Shown here one piece after another: positions 18,877 to 27,483 of a DNA stretch of 64,000 bases. The DNA lies in assembly GCA_004297775.1 (NCBI GenBank), contig SCUE01000017.1, positions 51,887-115,886 of the forward strand. Reading direction: 5' to 3'. Positions within the stretch are counted from its first letter, which is position 1. Each line of letters starts with the position of its first letter. Under the pieces are notes generated by a model. That model had not been told where the DNA came from, did no database searches, and saw nothing but the letters and a program-made list of their open reading frames with translations. Origin of the DNA: Chloroflexota bacterium (GTDB lineage: Bacteria; Chloroflexota; UBA6077; FW602-bin22). Made by a program: the position numbers and the translations under genes.

Positions 18877-19992
18877 TTGCAGTTGGCTGGTGATCATCTT
18901 GCGATCGCCCAAGCGCTTCTGGCATTTGGGCGCACGATCCCGGTCGAGAAGCTCTTTCCCACCGACGTGCCGGAGGCGGCCTCGTTTGTTCTGAGCGATC
19001 CCTTTGCCTTTACGCTGGCAGCGTGTCTGAATCGGCAGACACCGGCCGAGACGATCTGGGCGATTCCTTACGAGCTTCGTGAGCGACTCGGTCACCTCGA
19101 TCCGTGGAGAGTGCGGACGCTCGCGATCGACGACCTCGCTCGCGAGTTCGCTCAGTTGCGCCGGAAGCCTCGGTTCGTCAACGACGCTCCGCGAACGATC
19201 GCCGAGTTAACAACCATAGTCTGCGACGAATATGGTGGCGACGCGTCGCGCCTGTGGGTGGGTAGGCGCGCCGCCGATGTCAGACATTCGTTTCTGCGCA
19301 TCCACGGAGTCGGTGACGGCATCGCCAGCCTAATCGTGCTCCTTATTGAGAAGGCTTTCGGTCTCCGGTTTCCGGACCTGGATCGACCGCGCATGGACAT
19401 CAAGCCGGATCGGCATGCCGGGCGGGTGCTGTGTCGGCTCGGTGTGAGCAGTTCTCAGGAAGTGCGTGATGTCGTAGCCGCCGGCAGGGTGCTGCACCCA
19501 TACTTCCCCGGAGAGCTCGACGCGCCTCTATGGCTGGTTGGGCGTGAGTACTGCCACTCCGAGTTGCCCCGGTGCGTCGGGTGTCCAGTGACCGCTGTCT
19601 GCGCCAGGGTGGGTGTCGCGAGTCAATCGATTGGTCTGCCGGCGCCATCGGCGGAGCGCACCTCCGCCATTCCAACCGCTGAGCCGCCGACATTGTCAGT
19701 CGAACGCCTCGGGGGAATGCGCCGGTCTCTGCATCGCCTCTTCGACCAGCTCGATCCTGATTCTGTCGGCAGTCGAGAGTCGATAAGTGCCCGCCTCTCC
19801 CGACTTAGGGATCGACGCCGGATCCCGCGCGATATCGCAGCGTTGATGCGCTCCGTGATCGAGACGCGAAACACGGCCGAGTACGAGACCCTCGTGATGC
19901 TTCCCTCCCAGTCTCGCGCTGTGCGGGCGACCTGGCAGGCCATCGACGAGTGGACCAGGGGCGAAGGCCCGCGCCTCGATTCCGTCGAGTAA
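18877..19992 (+). CDS. endonuclease III-like HhH-GPD protein with [4Fe-4S] loop and extra C-terminal domain
   Basis: A 371-residue protein. The helix-hairpin-helix is LRIHGVGDGIASLIVLL (residues 140-156). D174 in MDIKPDRHAGRVLCRLG matches the catalytic Asp of endonuclease III. C226-x6-C233-x2-C236-x5-C242 exactly fits the Nth iron-sulfur cluster loop. The catalytic Lys of bifunctional Nth (after GVG) is absent, so a monofunctional glycosylase or a non-catalytic DNA-binding role is likely. Residues about 275-371 form an added helical domain resembling DUF4145/HEPN-like folds. The TTG start is supported by GAGGGG nine bases upstream, and no ATG is available in frame. It lies in the accessory region next to toxin-antitoxin loci. 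Confidence 0.7.
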   Translation: MQLAGDHLAIAQALLAFGRTIPVEKLFPTDVPEAASFVLSDPFAFTLAACLNRQTPAETIWAIPYELRERLGHLDPWRVRTLAIDDLAREFAQLRRKPRFVNDAPRTIAELTTIVCDEYGGDASRLWVGRRAADVRHSFLRIHGVGDGIASLIVLLIEKAFGLRFPDLDRPRMDIKPDRHAGRVLCRLGVSSSQEVRDVVAAGRVLHPYFPGELDAPLWLVGREYCHSELPRCVGCPVTAVCARVGVASQSIGLPAPSAERTSAIPTAEPPTLSVERLGGMRRSLHRLFDQLDPDSVGSRESISARLSRLRDRRRIPRDIAALMRSVIETRNTAEYETLVMLPSQSRAVRATWQAIDEWTRGEGPRLDSVE

Positions 19993-20106
19993 CGTCTCGA
20001 CAGCGCCGGTACGTGCCGCAAATCCCGGCCGACCAAACGAAAGCCCCGTCGCTGATGCAGGAGCCCTCTTGGTTCGGAGATCCGTATCAGTACGGGCGCC
20101 GGCGAA

Positions 20107-20668
<562 letters not shown>

Positions 20669-20788
20669 TCAGCTAACCGAGTCGCGCCAGTCGCCCAATG
20701 AGGCTTTTGCTGAGGCGCAAATGATTTCTCATCATGGCGCACGACCACACGCCCTGAAGCTCAGGCCGTCCGTGTCCGGCGTTCGATC

Positions 20789-21091
20789 TCAGCGCGCGCC
20801 AATCAGCCTGGCCGTTTCCCAATGAATCGAGTCTCTACAACACCCGGGGCTATTCAGGTACGCCGCGGGACGCACGGGCTGCGACTCGATCAGGAACCGC
20901 ATCTCGGCACGCGCACAGGCCTCCGTGAGCGAGGCGTAAAGAGCCGTCGTGCCGGGCGGGTTCCAGCGCGCTCCGCGCGTGTTCGGCTGCATCACCGGTC
21001 GGTCGCCGAGCGTGACTCGCCAGGCTATCCCGACGTAGGGGCCGGACTCCGCCTCCCGCAAACGAGCCAGCAGCCATGGATTCGCCGCCAA
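20789..21091 (-). pseudogene. RES-domain toxin, truncated
   Basis: The N-terminal half of a RES domain is clear: GIAWRVTLGD, then GARWNPPGTTALYASLTEACARAEM, carrying the Arg and Glu region of the RES active site. Intact RES toxins are about 150-230 residues. This one changes character after ESQPVRPA and ends at 100 residues, so the C-terminal half with the Ser region is missing. It is preceded by a complete Xre/MbcA/ParS-type antitoxin (16-bp gap). RES toxins consume NAD+. This copy is probably inactive. Confidence 0.7.
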
Positions 21092-21106
21092 TGTCAGCGC
21101 GCATCA

Positions 21107-21451
21107 TCAGACATATGCGCCGTCCTTCAGTTGCGCGATCAGATCGAGCACTCGATCGATCTCGCCGTTGGAGATCAAGTCGGATGGCCTACGCCCGCTC
21201 AGGAGGCGATGGCGCTCGTAGAGCCAGATCCGCGCTTCCTCCGGCGTGTAGATCTCGCCAAGCTCGGTCGCGATGTAGACCAGATCAAGCACTCGCTGCA
21301 GGTGGGCGGACTGTGGCGCGACGCTGGACGAGCGCCAGCGGTGCAGCGTCTGCGGCGTTGTCCCGACCAGGACGGCGACCTCCTTCTCCCGAACACCCGC
21401 CTTCGTGGCGATCGCGTCGAGCCTCTTGGATAGGGGGTTTCCTTCGCTCAT
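21107..21451 (-). CDS. Xre/MbcA/ParS-type antitoxin of the RES-Xre system
   Basis: A 114-residue protein with an N-terminal helix-turn-helix (EKEVAVLVGTTPQTLHRWR) and a C-terminal MbcA/ParS-like segment (YTPEEARIWLYERHRLLSG, then ERVL-like helix). This is the normal antitoxin layout next to a RES toxin. The antitoxin seems intact while its toxin is truncated, a common state of decayed toxin-antitoxin loci. Confidence 0.82.
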   Translation of the reverse strand: MSEGNPLSKRLDAIATKAGVREKEVAVLVGTTPQTLHRWRSSSVAPQSAHLQRVLDLVYIATELGEIYTPEEARIWLYERHRLLSGRRPSDLISNGEIDRVLDLIAQLKDGAYV

Positions 21452-21555
21452 CGCACTCGCTCCATCGCCTGGCTCTGACCAAGACGACTCTATCCCAAAA
21501 CTATCACATTCGAGTGACTATTTACGCCACGTCCATTGCGTCGCGCCTGGCTACG

Positions 21556-21787
21556 TGGTCGGCTCGTCCGTCAGCGCGCCGAATTGGACTGGTACGTCGT
21601 GGCGGATCCGGCGCAGATCGAGATGATCGAGATCGGCTTCCTGAACGGTCGTGAGGAACCGGAGTTGATCGTCCAGGATCAGCCGTCGCAGGGGAGCGTC
21701 TTCACGAACGACGGGCTCTCGTGGAAGGTCCGTCATGTCTTCGGCGGCGGCTGGCTCGACTATCGCGGCGCGGGGCGATCGCCGCGT
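21556..21787 (+). pseudogene. capsid-gene 3' fragment, copy C
   Basis: About 230 bases closely match the last 85 or so codons of the capsid gene, with the same reading (EMIEIGFLNGREEPELIVQD, then KVRHVFGGGWLDYRGA). Near the start the block for D-T-N-N is missing (14-base gap after CGAATTGGAC), and another few bases are lost upstream. Near the end TAC is deleted, so the frame misses the natural stop. There is no promoter or start. It is the longest decayed copy of the capsid tail in the window. Confidence 0.85.
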
Positions 21788-21929
21788 TGGCTGCGGCGCG
21801 ATCCTGGCTACCGGCCTGGCCCTTGTTCTGAAAGGTGCGAGCGGCCAGGTCGGTACCGTTCATTTGCCATAGTGGGGTCTCGCGTCCAATGGATTCGCAT
21901 CGATCCGGCGAGCTTGGGATACACCGAAG

Positions 21930-22265
21930 TCACTCGAGCAGAGGACGAGCGATTCCACGAATGAGCGCCTCAGTCTCCCGGGGCAGTCGGTCGGCAATCT
22001 CCACATGGCGGGCCTCCCAGTCGACGGACCGAATCTGATCGACGAGCACGACTCCGCGCACGGCGAGTCCGTCTGGCAGCAGAACTTCGAAGGGCCGTCC
22101 CTTCGATCGCGACGTCACCGGCACGGCCAGCGCGAGTCCCGAACGCGCGTTGTACGCTCGCGGCGACAGAATGACCGCCGGCCGATGTCCAGCCTGTTCG
22201 TGATCCGCCTGCGGGTTGAAGTTGAGCCAGACCAGATCACCACGATCGGGTGCAATCGCGGCCAC
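21930..22265 (-). CDS. mazF: MazF/PemK family endoribonuclease toxin
   Basis: A 111-residue mRNA interferase. GDLVWLNFNPQADHEQAGHRPAVILS is the N-terminal MazF core (Arg before P-A-V), followed by VPVTSRSKGRPFEV and VLVDQIRSVDW. The GTG at 22265 lies two bases after the antitoxin stop and gives the usual length. The track's longer start overlaps the antitoxin gene. Confidence 0.9.
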   Translation of the reverse strand: MAAIAPDRGDLVWLNFNPQADHEQAGHRPAVILSPRAYNARSGLALAVPVTSRSKGRPFEVLLPDGLAVRGVVLVDQIRSVDWEARHVEIADRLPRETEALIRGIARPLLE

Positions 22266-22267
22266 GC

Positions 22268-22582
22268 TTACGAGCTCTGTCCCCGCTCTGCCTGATCCGT
22301 CGGCCACGGCTCCAGCGCCTCGCGTCCGCTGGGCGCGTCGTCGGGCCATGCCTCATTCCCGAACCCGGATTCGGTATCGCCGCCCCGGCCGGCGCCTGGA
22401 TCGCCGAATCCGGCCAGAAGCTCCTCGAGCGTCGGCACGCGCTCGACGGGCGCGGCAATCAGGCGTCCCTGTTGAACCGTCACATCCACTTCAGTGCCCT
22501 GCATAACTCGCGCCTCGTCGGCGAGCGCCTTGGGAATACGCATAGCCAGACTGTTGCCCCACTTCTGCACTGCGACCCGCAT
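22268..22582 (-). CDS. mazE: MazE/AbrB-type antitoxin
   Basis: A 104-residue antitoxin. The AbrB/MazE swapped-hairpin domain is at residues 1-45 (VQKWGNSLAMRIPKALADEA). The acidic, disordered C-terminus would wrap the toxin. The ATG at 22582 is preceded by GGAGGTCGGG. The track's start at 22699 runs into repeat D. A perfect 9-bp inverted repeat 19 bases upstream is the likely autoregulatory operator. Confidence 0.87.
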   Translation of the reverse strand: MRVAVQKWGNSLAMRIPKALADEARVMQGTEVDVTVQQGRLIAAPVERVPTLEELLAGFGDPGAGRGGDTESGFGNEAWPDDAPSGREALEPWPTDQAERGQSS

Positions 22583-22600
22583 CCCGACCTCCGAATCTCC

Positions 22601-22625
22601 GATGTATACACGAAGAGTATACATC
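22601..22625 (-). promoter_or_regulatory. mazEF operator and -10 region
   Basis: A perfect inverted repeat GATGTATAC-N7-GTATACATC. On the minus strand it includes TATACT, a good -10 hexamer, so binding of MazE-MazF here would block transcription. I could not identify a convincing -35. Confidence 0.65.
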
Positions 22626-22653
22626 CCTCCATTGACCAACTGCGTTTCGCATC

Positions 22654-22776
22654 CGGCCTTGATGCGCAGGTCGTACGCGTCGGTCCAGCGGAGCGTCACG
22701 ACATGGTCACTGTGTCCACGTGTTCGGCGACGGCTGGCTCGACTATCGCGGCGCGTACGGGGCGATCGTGGCGTAG
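22654..22776 (+). repeat. 123-bp composite repeat, copy D (capsid tail plus foreign 60 bp)
   Basis: About 93% identical, without gaps, to 18541-18663. The capsid part is in frame to the natural end (G-W-L-D-Y-R-G-A-Y-G-A-I-V-A then TAG at 22774-22776). It is therefore closer to the parent than copy B, whose tail has an early stop. The non-capsid 60 bases lie upstream of the mazEF promoter on its far side. Confidence 0.75.
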
Positions 22777-23117
22777 GCGGGAACTCGCGAGCGCATCGGT
22801 TTGGAGATGACTCGACGCTCTCGCATTTCTCTACGGGTGCCCGCGCCGGATCAAACCGCCGGCCCTATGGCCGGCGAATCAGGCGATACCGGTCCGTGAA
22901 CGGTCTTCCCGCACAGAAGTCCTTACGACGCGCGATCTCAGCGCGAGGCTCAACTCGGGTTTGGGCCTGATGGTCTCTGGCAATCGCATTGGCATCGGCA
23001 TTGTCAATGTTCGTCTTCCTCCTATTCGCTGTTTCGGTGACGAGCGGCGCTTCAGGTAAGGCTGAATCATCCGAATCGACGCGATCCGAAGCGGCGTAGC
23101 ACTGCCGGTTCGGGATG
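22777..23117. other. 341-bp stretch without a supported gene; holds a 19-bp repeat
   Basis: No coding region is supported. At 22870-22888 is GCCGGCGAATCAGGCGATA, identical to 20098-20116, where it covers the end of the brnA-like antitoxin gene. This suggests a leftover of a second brnA copy or a small duplicated junction. The remainder shows nothing I can name. Confidence 0.4.
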
Positions 23118-23134
23118 GTCTAGACTATCTAGAC
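23118..23134 (+). promoter_or_regulatory. operator abutting the phd start codon
   Basis: GTCTAGA-cta-TCTAGAC is a perfect 7-bp inverted repeat (also two TCTAGACT direct repeats) ending one base before the GTG start at 23136. TAGACT (23121-23126) can serve as a -10 hexamer. There is no room for a Shine-Dalgarno site, so the mRNA is probably leaderless or nearly so, and antitoxin binding here would cover the transcription start. Confidence 0.6.
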
Positions 23135-23135
23135 T

Positions 23136-23390
23136 GTGAAGAACCGAACGGCGTGGCAGTTGCAGGAAGCGAAGCAGAAGTTCAGTCAGGTCGTCCGACA
23201 GGCCCTAGATGAGGGACCCCAGATCGTCACCCGCCACGGCGAGGCGGTGGTGGTGATCGTGGCCGCGGCCGAATTTGCGCACCTGACACGATCACGGATC
23301 GAATTCAACGAGTTCCTGCTGTCCGGTCCGCCTACCGACGACATTGATGTCGAGCGCGATCGCGCGTCGTTCAGAGAGATCGAACTGTGA
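23136..23390 (+). CDS. Phd/YefM family antitoxin
   Basis: An 84-residue antitoxin. WQLQEAKQKFSQVVRQALDE is the Phd N-terminal DNA-binding fold and VTRHGEAVVVIVAAAEF the strand region. The C-terminus (residues 55-84) would bind the toxin. It overlaps the PIN toxin gene by four bases (GTGA). The start is GTG, next to the operator. Confidence 0.9.
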   Translation: MKNRTAWQLQEAKQKFSQVVRQALDEGPQIVTRHGEAVVVIVAAAEFAHLTRSRIEFNEFLLSGPPTDDIDVERDRASFREIEL

Positions 23391-23794
23391 CGTATCTGCT
23401 CGACACAAACGTCGTGTCCGAGGCACGCCGGCTCAACGGCAGCCCACAGGTAAAGTCATGGGTTCGGTCGACACCCGCTAGCACGTGCTTCCTGAGTGTC
23501 CTCACCATCGGCGAGATTCGGCGCGGTGTCGAACTGCTCCGTCGGCACGACCCGATGCAGGCGGAATCTCACGATCGGTGGCTGAGCCAGCTTTCCGACG
23601 AATACGCGGACCGGCTTCTTCCCGTAACTCCCCGGATCGCCGAGGAATGGGGCCTCCTGAACGCGCCCAACCCGCTTCCCGCGGTCGATAGCCTGATTGC
23701 CGCGACCGCCCTCGTCCATGGCCTCATCCTCGTGACGCGGAATGTCGCCGACGTTCGCGCGACAGGCGTTCAAGTCGTCAATCCATTCACATAG
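23387..23794 (+). CDS. VapC-like PIN-domain ribonuclease toxin
   Basis: A 135-residue FitB/VapC-type toxin. The acidic residues of the PIN site are seen in YLLDTNVVSE (D6), LTIGEIRRGVE (Glu), and AVDSLIAATAL (Asp), with a final DVR. It is translationally coupled to the Phd-type antitoxin. Normal length and motifs suggest it is active. Confidence 0.92.
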   Translation: MTYLLDTNVVSEARRLNGSPQVKSWVRSTPASTCFLSVLTIGEIRRGVELLRRHDPMQAESHDRWLSQLSDEYADRLLPVTPRIAEEWGLLNAPNPLPAVDSLIAATALVHGLILVTRNVADVRATGVQVVNPFT

Positions 23795-23916
23795 CGTGGA
23801 TTCGAGGACGACGCGACGGTTCAAGCCCTGTGCGCGGTAGACCGCGAAAGGCGTCGAGTCGTTACTTCGTCCCATCAGGTTGACTTGTACAGTTGATCTT
23901 GCAGTCTCCGTGGGAC

Positions 23917-24780
23917 CTAACGGAAACTATCGAAGTTGATCTGATCGAACCATCGTTCAATCGTATCGTGATGCTCATCAGACTCACGAATGAGCCGATC
24001 AACTCCGCTCTTGAGGTCAACGTAGTAGCGCGAATTCACGATAATGACGTCGCGATCGCTGACCGTGAGGCCCGCGGGTCGATCACGGCGAATCCGATCA
24101 TCTGTCATCGGGCCATCCTCTCCCACGATCACAAAGCGAGGTCGTCTCTTGGGCGCATATTCGTGGACGAGACCGTTGCGTAGGAGATCGTAAAGGCTGC
24201 TATCTCTCCCCTTCTCCTGACTCACGATGCTCGCGTACGGCTCGCCCATGCCCCAACACATGAAGGCATCAAACGCCTCTCGCGGATCCTTCCTGCCAGT
24301 CAAGAAGTGACCCCAGAACTCGGTATATACGACGAGTCCGAGTGCGGTCAGGAAATTTGTCCGAGCTGCAAAGATCGATCGGTGAAGGTCGTTCATTTGG
24401 AAATCGCGCGCCAGTCTCAGTCTCGACGCAATCTCCTGAGCGCGCGGAGGCGCACGGAGTCGCCACCGATCATCGGCCACTTCAACTTCCAAATTGTGCG
24501 CGCGCGCCACGGCGCGATAGCCATCGGAAAGGCTCGTCGGGATGCCCACGACCTCGAGTCCATGGCGGCGAATCGCTTCCGGCCAGCGCTCATCAATGAC
24601 ATTGAGCATCTCATCGAAGAACGACGGCGTGATGACGCGGGCACCGGTCAGGTCAACGCATGGGGAGTCGGAGTCCTCGAACCCCGGATCAAACGTGTCG
24701 CTCAGGACTCGTCGAGCGACCTCACGCGTGGATAACACCCGCGGCGCTTCCGGCGCAGATAGGATCATCGTTCGGTTCAC
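23917..24780 (-). CDS. STAS-like (DUF4325) protein with HEPN-like C-terminal domain
   Basis: A 287-residue protein. Residues 15-105 form a STAS-like DUF4325 domain (CVDLTGARVITPSFFDEML). Residues 135-280 are helical and contain R201-N-G-L-V-H206, an Rx4H motif of the kind used by HEPN ribonucleases, next to a D-L-L and Y-A-P-K-R-R stretch. Its start overlaps the stop of the upstream ATPase gene by four bases, so the pair is one unit. A signalling or conflict role is inferred: the ATPase senses, the STAS-like part docks, and the HEPN-like part may cut RNA. No family name is certain for the C-terminal half. Confidence 0.65.
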   Translation of the reverse strand: MNRTMILSAPEAPRVLSTREVARRVLSDTFDPGFEDSDSPCVDLTGARVITPSFFDEMLNVIDERWPEAIRRHGLEVVGIPTSLSDGYRAVARAHNLEVEVADDRWRLRAPPRAQEIASRLRLARDFQMNDLHRSIFAARTNFLTALGLVVYTEFWGHFLTGRKDPREAFDAFMCWGMGEPYASIVSQEKGRDSSLYDLLRNGLVHEYAPKRRPRFVIVGEDGPMTDDRIRRDRPAGLTVSDRDVIIVNSRYYVDLKSGVDRLIRESDEHHDTIERWFDQINFDSFR

Positions 24781-25766
24781 GATCGAGAGAGTGTCGGGAT
24801 GGACGCATGTGCCAGCGTGCCCGGGAACAGGGGCGAGCGGAGTGCCGAGAGTTCGCCCGATTCTCCAACACGAAGCGCGCCGATTCCCGAGTGCAGGAGT
24901 AGTTGCCTTCCTGGCACCGCCTGGATGTCTGTCGCAATTGCAAAGAGTCCGATCCCGCGAGTCGGGTCCCCAGTCCCTGAAACGCGCTCACGCACAGCGT
25001 GATCGAGCGCGGTCCAGTCGTAACGCGCGGCCCGCTCATTCGACTGATTTCGGGCCAATGCCGCGCGAACGCCAATACCACCATCCGCAACCACGATGTG
25101 AATTGTGCCCTTCGCATCCATCTCGACAAGGGCGAGGCCGCCAATCGATGAAGCGGCGTGCTGCACGACGTTCGCGGCAAGCTCGGCGAGAACTTCGATC
25201 GCGAGAGTCACCAGGTTCACCGGGACACTGCGCCAGCCCGGCTGATCAGCAACATGATTGATCAAATCCTCCGTCGGCGCTGCAAACACCGTAATCGGCA
25301 GAATGACTCGGGCGCCTGGCGCTCGGAACCGGAGTCCGGTCATGTCAACACTGACATTCGCGTCGAGCAAGGCCTGACACAGGCCAACATCAACAAGGTG
25401 TTGCGCGACGCCGGTGTTCTCGGGAACGAGCAACTCCGCTGACCAGCCGGCTCGTTTCGCCAACTGTAGATAGATCGCCGCCCACAGGATAGCCGGACCA
25501 TTGATGAACTCGACGCGCCGAAGATCAACTTCGACAGCATCCAGGGCGGTTGCCGCCAGCCGAGGATCGTGACCGGCCTCAGCCGTGCGCAGTTGGGCCG
25601 CGTGCCCGAACCGGGGTGGCGGCGTGATTCGATGGGTCAACGTTCCGAAGTATGGAGATTTGGCACGCGTGCGCGCCCGAACCGGGGCTGTGCCGCTCTG
25701 GTCAAGAATCCCAACCGGCGACTCGCGGCGCGGGCCGGCACATCGCGCGAACGATAATGTGAGCAA
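24777..25766 (-). CDS. STAS-like/GHKL ATPase (histidine-kinase-type HATPase) protein
   Basis: A 329-residue protein with a STAS-like region (about 75-150, VDLRRVEFINGPAILWAA) followed by a GHKL ATPase fold. The N-box is EVLAELAANVVQHA (191-204), G1 is VADGGIG (226-232) and G2 is GIGLFAI (271-277). No His phosphoacceptor domain is present, so it resembles anti-sigma or stand-alone HATPase regulators. The first 50 or so residues are low in conservation-like features and overlap a vapC remnant at 25761-25862, so the true start may be later. Four-base overlap with the downstream STAS-HEPN-like gene. Confidence 0.75.
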   Translation of the reverse strand: MLTLSFARCAGPRRESPVGILDQSGTAPVRARTRAKSPYFGTLTHRITPPPRFGHAAQLRTAEAGHDPRLAATALDAVEVDLRRVEFINGPAILWAAIYLQLAKRAGWSAELLVPENTGVAQHLVDVGLCQALLDANVSVDMTGLRFRAPGARVILPITVFAAPTEDLINHVADQPGWRSVPVNLVTLAIEVLAELAANVVQHAASSIGGLALVEMDAKGTIHIVVADGGIGVRAALARNQSNERAARYDWTALDHAVRERVSGTGDPTRGIGLFAIATDIQAVPGRQLLLHSGIGALRVGESGELSALRSPLFPGTLAHASIPTLSRS

Positions 25767-25862
25767 GTCGCGACGTGCGGCGCACTGGAACTGGAATTGC
25801 TGTTCAGTGCCCGCGATGCTGGCGACGTCAACCTCACGCGTCGACGACTGCTGGGACTACCC
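25761..25862 (+). pseudogene. vapC internal fragment
   Basis: The + strand reads E-Q-V-A-T-C-G-A-L-E-L-E-L-L-F-S-A-R-D-A-G over 34 codons. This is clearly related to residues 30-66 of the intact VapC at 29428-29853 (DQVATCGVFELEILYSARD). Neither the PIN N-terminus nor the C-terminus remains, and the fragment overlaps the 5' end of the ATPase ORF on the other strand. Confidence 0.6.
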
Positions 25863-25903
25863 ATCGGTCACCAACTCGTGCCGCCTTCGCAAGTGCGCCG
25901 GGC

Positions 25904-26788
25904 TCAGGTCCGGCCGGCCGACTCGCGAGCCACCTGGATGAGCGCCGACAGGTCCCAGTCGCCGCGCCCATGTGCGACCGCGCTCAGCAGTCGATCGCGC
26001 ACCAGACTCGCGATCGGCGTTGGCGCAGACGCGTCCGCCGCGAGGCCGAGCGCGAGACCGGCGTCCTTCAACGCCATCGCAGTCGCGAAACCCGCCGGTT
26101 GGAACGCGCCGCGCAACATTCGACCACCGTATCCTTCGTAGATCGGCGTCGGGAACAGCATCTTCCCGATCTCGAAGTAGCGCTCGGCCGCCAGACCATT
26201 CGCCTCAGCCAACGTGAGAGCTTCCGCGACGGCCTCAACGGTGCTGAGCAACAGAAAGTTCGACATGATCTTGGCGACATTCGCGAGCCCCGGGTCCTCG
26301 CCCAACCAGCTGTGACCTCGACCCAGCGCCGCGAAGATCGGCTGACAGCGCGCCTCATGGGCGACCCGGCCCGCTGCCAGAATCCAGAGCGAGCCGCTGG
26401 CGGCAACATCCGGGCGCCCCATCACGGGTGCCGCGACCAAATCCGCGCCGCGGGCCCGATGCGCCGCGCATACCTCGCGCGTGACGTTGGGAGAAACCGT
26501 ACTCATGGCAATGTGCAGCGCCCCATTCGCCATGGCATCGACCAGACCACCCGGTTCGAGCGCGACCGATCGGAGCGCTGCGTCGTCGGACAGCATGCTG
26601 ATGACGATTTCTGCACCGATCGCGGCCTCGGCGGCGCGGGCGAAAGCCGGTACGCCACGCGCGAGGAACGTGGCACGTCGCGCCTCGCCGCGATTCGCAA
26701 CCCGCGTGTTAAATCCTGCGCCGATCAGCCGGTCGGCCATTGCCGCGCCCATATTCCCCAGCCCGATCAATGCCACTGTCGCCGCCAT
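25904..26788 (-). CDS. 3-hydroxyisobutyrate dehydrogenase family NAD(P)-dependent oxidoreductase
   Basis: A 294-residue beta-hydroxyacid dehydrogenase. VALIGLGNMGAAMADRL is the N-terminal Rossmann loop, MSTVSPNVTREV and APVMGRPDVAASGSL are the substrate-binding blocks, and LANVAKIMSNFLLL holds the catalytic Lys. The ATG at 26788 has GGGAGA eight bases upstream. The track's start at 27073 crosses the promoter of the divergent DoxX gene. The substrate (hydroxyisobutyrate, tartronate semialdehyde or another) is open. Confidence 0.9.
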   Translation of the reverse strand: MAATVALIGLGNMGAAMADRLIGAGFNTRVANRGEARRATFLARGVPAFARAAEAAIGAEIVISMLSDDAALRSVALEPGGLVDAMANGALHIAMSTVSPNVTREVCAAHRARGADLVAAPVMGRPDVAASGSLWILAAGRVAHEARCQPIFAALGRGHSWLGEDPGLANVAKIMSNFLLLSTVEAVAEALTLAEANGLAAERYFEIGKMLFPTPIYEGYGGRMLRGAFQPAGFATAMALKDAGLALGLAADASAPTPIASLVRDRLLSAVAHGRGDWDLSALIQVARESAGRT

Positions 26789-27024
26789 CAGTCGATCTCC
26801 CGTTCGCGTGCGTGCATTGTCGACGGTGGCCGCGCTCGGTTTGCCTACCGGCGTTTGATGGCCAATGGTGTACAAGGCTTCGGGCACGACGGGCACACCG
26901 CCGACAGGTATCTCCGGCGATTCGCGCGATGCCCGAAAGATCCCCGGCGCGCGGGAGTGCGATCCAGTTGCACGGCGAAAATGGCGGCACCGTTCGGACG
27001 AAATTGGCAAGGAGACGACCACGC

Positions 27025-27420
27025 ATGCGCAACAGGCTTCTCTGGATCGGCCAAGGGGTTCTGGCATGGGCATTTCTGTTCAACGGCGCCATCAAGATCA
27101 TCCTGTCGCCGGCTGATTTGGCAGTGAGCGGACCGGCGAATCTCTGGGCCGCCGACGCGCCGCCTCTCCTGGTGATCGTCGTTGGCATCATCGAACTTGC
27201 CGGCGCGTTGGGCGTCGTGCTGCCCTGGTTGACCGGCCGCCAACGCCATCTCACCGCGTGGGCGGGCGGCGGTCTTGCTCTGATCATGCTCGTCGCCGCA
27301 ATTCTCCACGTGACCCGGGCCGAATTCTCCATCGTCCCATTGAACGTGATCCTGGCGGCGATCGGCGTTGCGGTGTTCCTCGGCCGGCGCGTGAAGGCGT
27401 CCGGAACCGCGGCGGGGTGA
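27025..27420 (+). CDS. DoxX-like four-helix membrane protein
   Basis: A 131-residue protein with four membrane helices (first ILWIGQG-VLAWAFLFNGAIK region, conserved FNGAIK). It fits the DoxX/DoxD family, implicated in redox protection at the membrane. The ATG at 27025 has AAGGAGACG 8-16 bases upstream. Divergent from the dehydrogenase gene. Confidence 0.8.
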   Translation: MRNRLLWIGQGVLAWAFLFNGAIKIILSPADLAVSGPANLWAADAPPLLVIVVGIIELAGALGVVLPWLTGRQRHLTAWAGGGLALIMLVAAILHVTRAEFSIVPLNVILAAIGVAVFLGRRVKASGTAAG

Positions 27421-27425
27421 ACCCA

Positions 27426-27457
27426 GGGGCGCTCGCCAGCCGGCTGGCGGGCGCCTC
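27426..27457 (+). terminator. strong hairpin after doxX
   Basis: GGCGCTCGCCAGC and GCTGGCGGGCGCC pair over 13 bp with one G-U and only CG between, right after the DoxX stop. There is no T-run, so it may be a Rho-aided or 3'-end hairpin rather than a classical intrinsic terminator. Confidence 0.55.
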
Positions 27458-27483
27458 CAATCTGGGACACACTTGGCGGGTTG

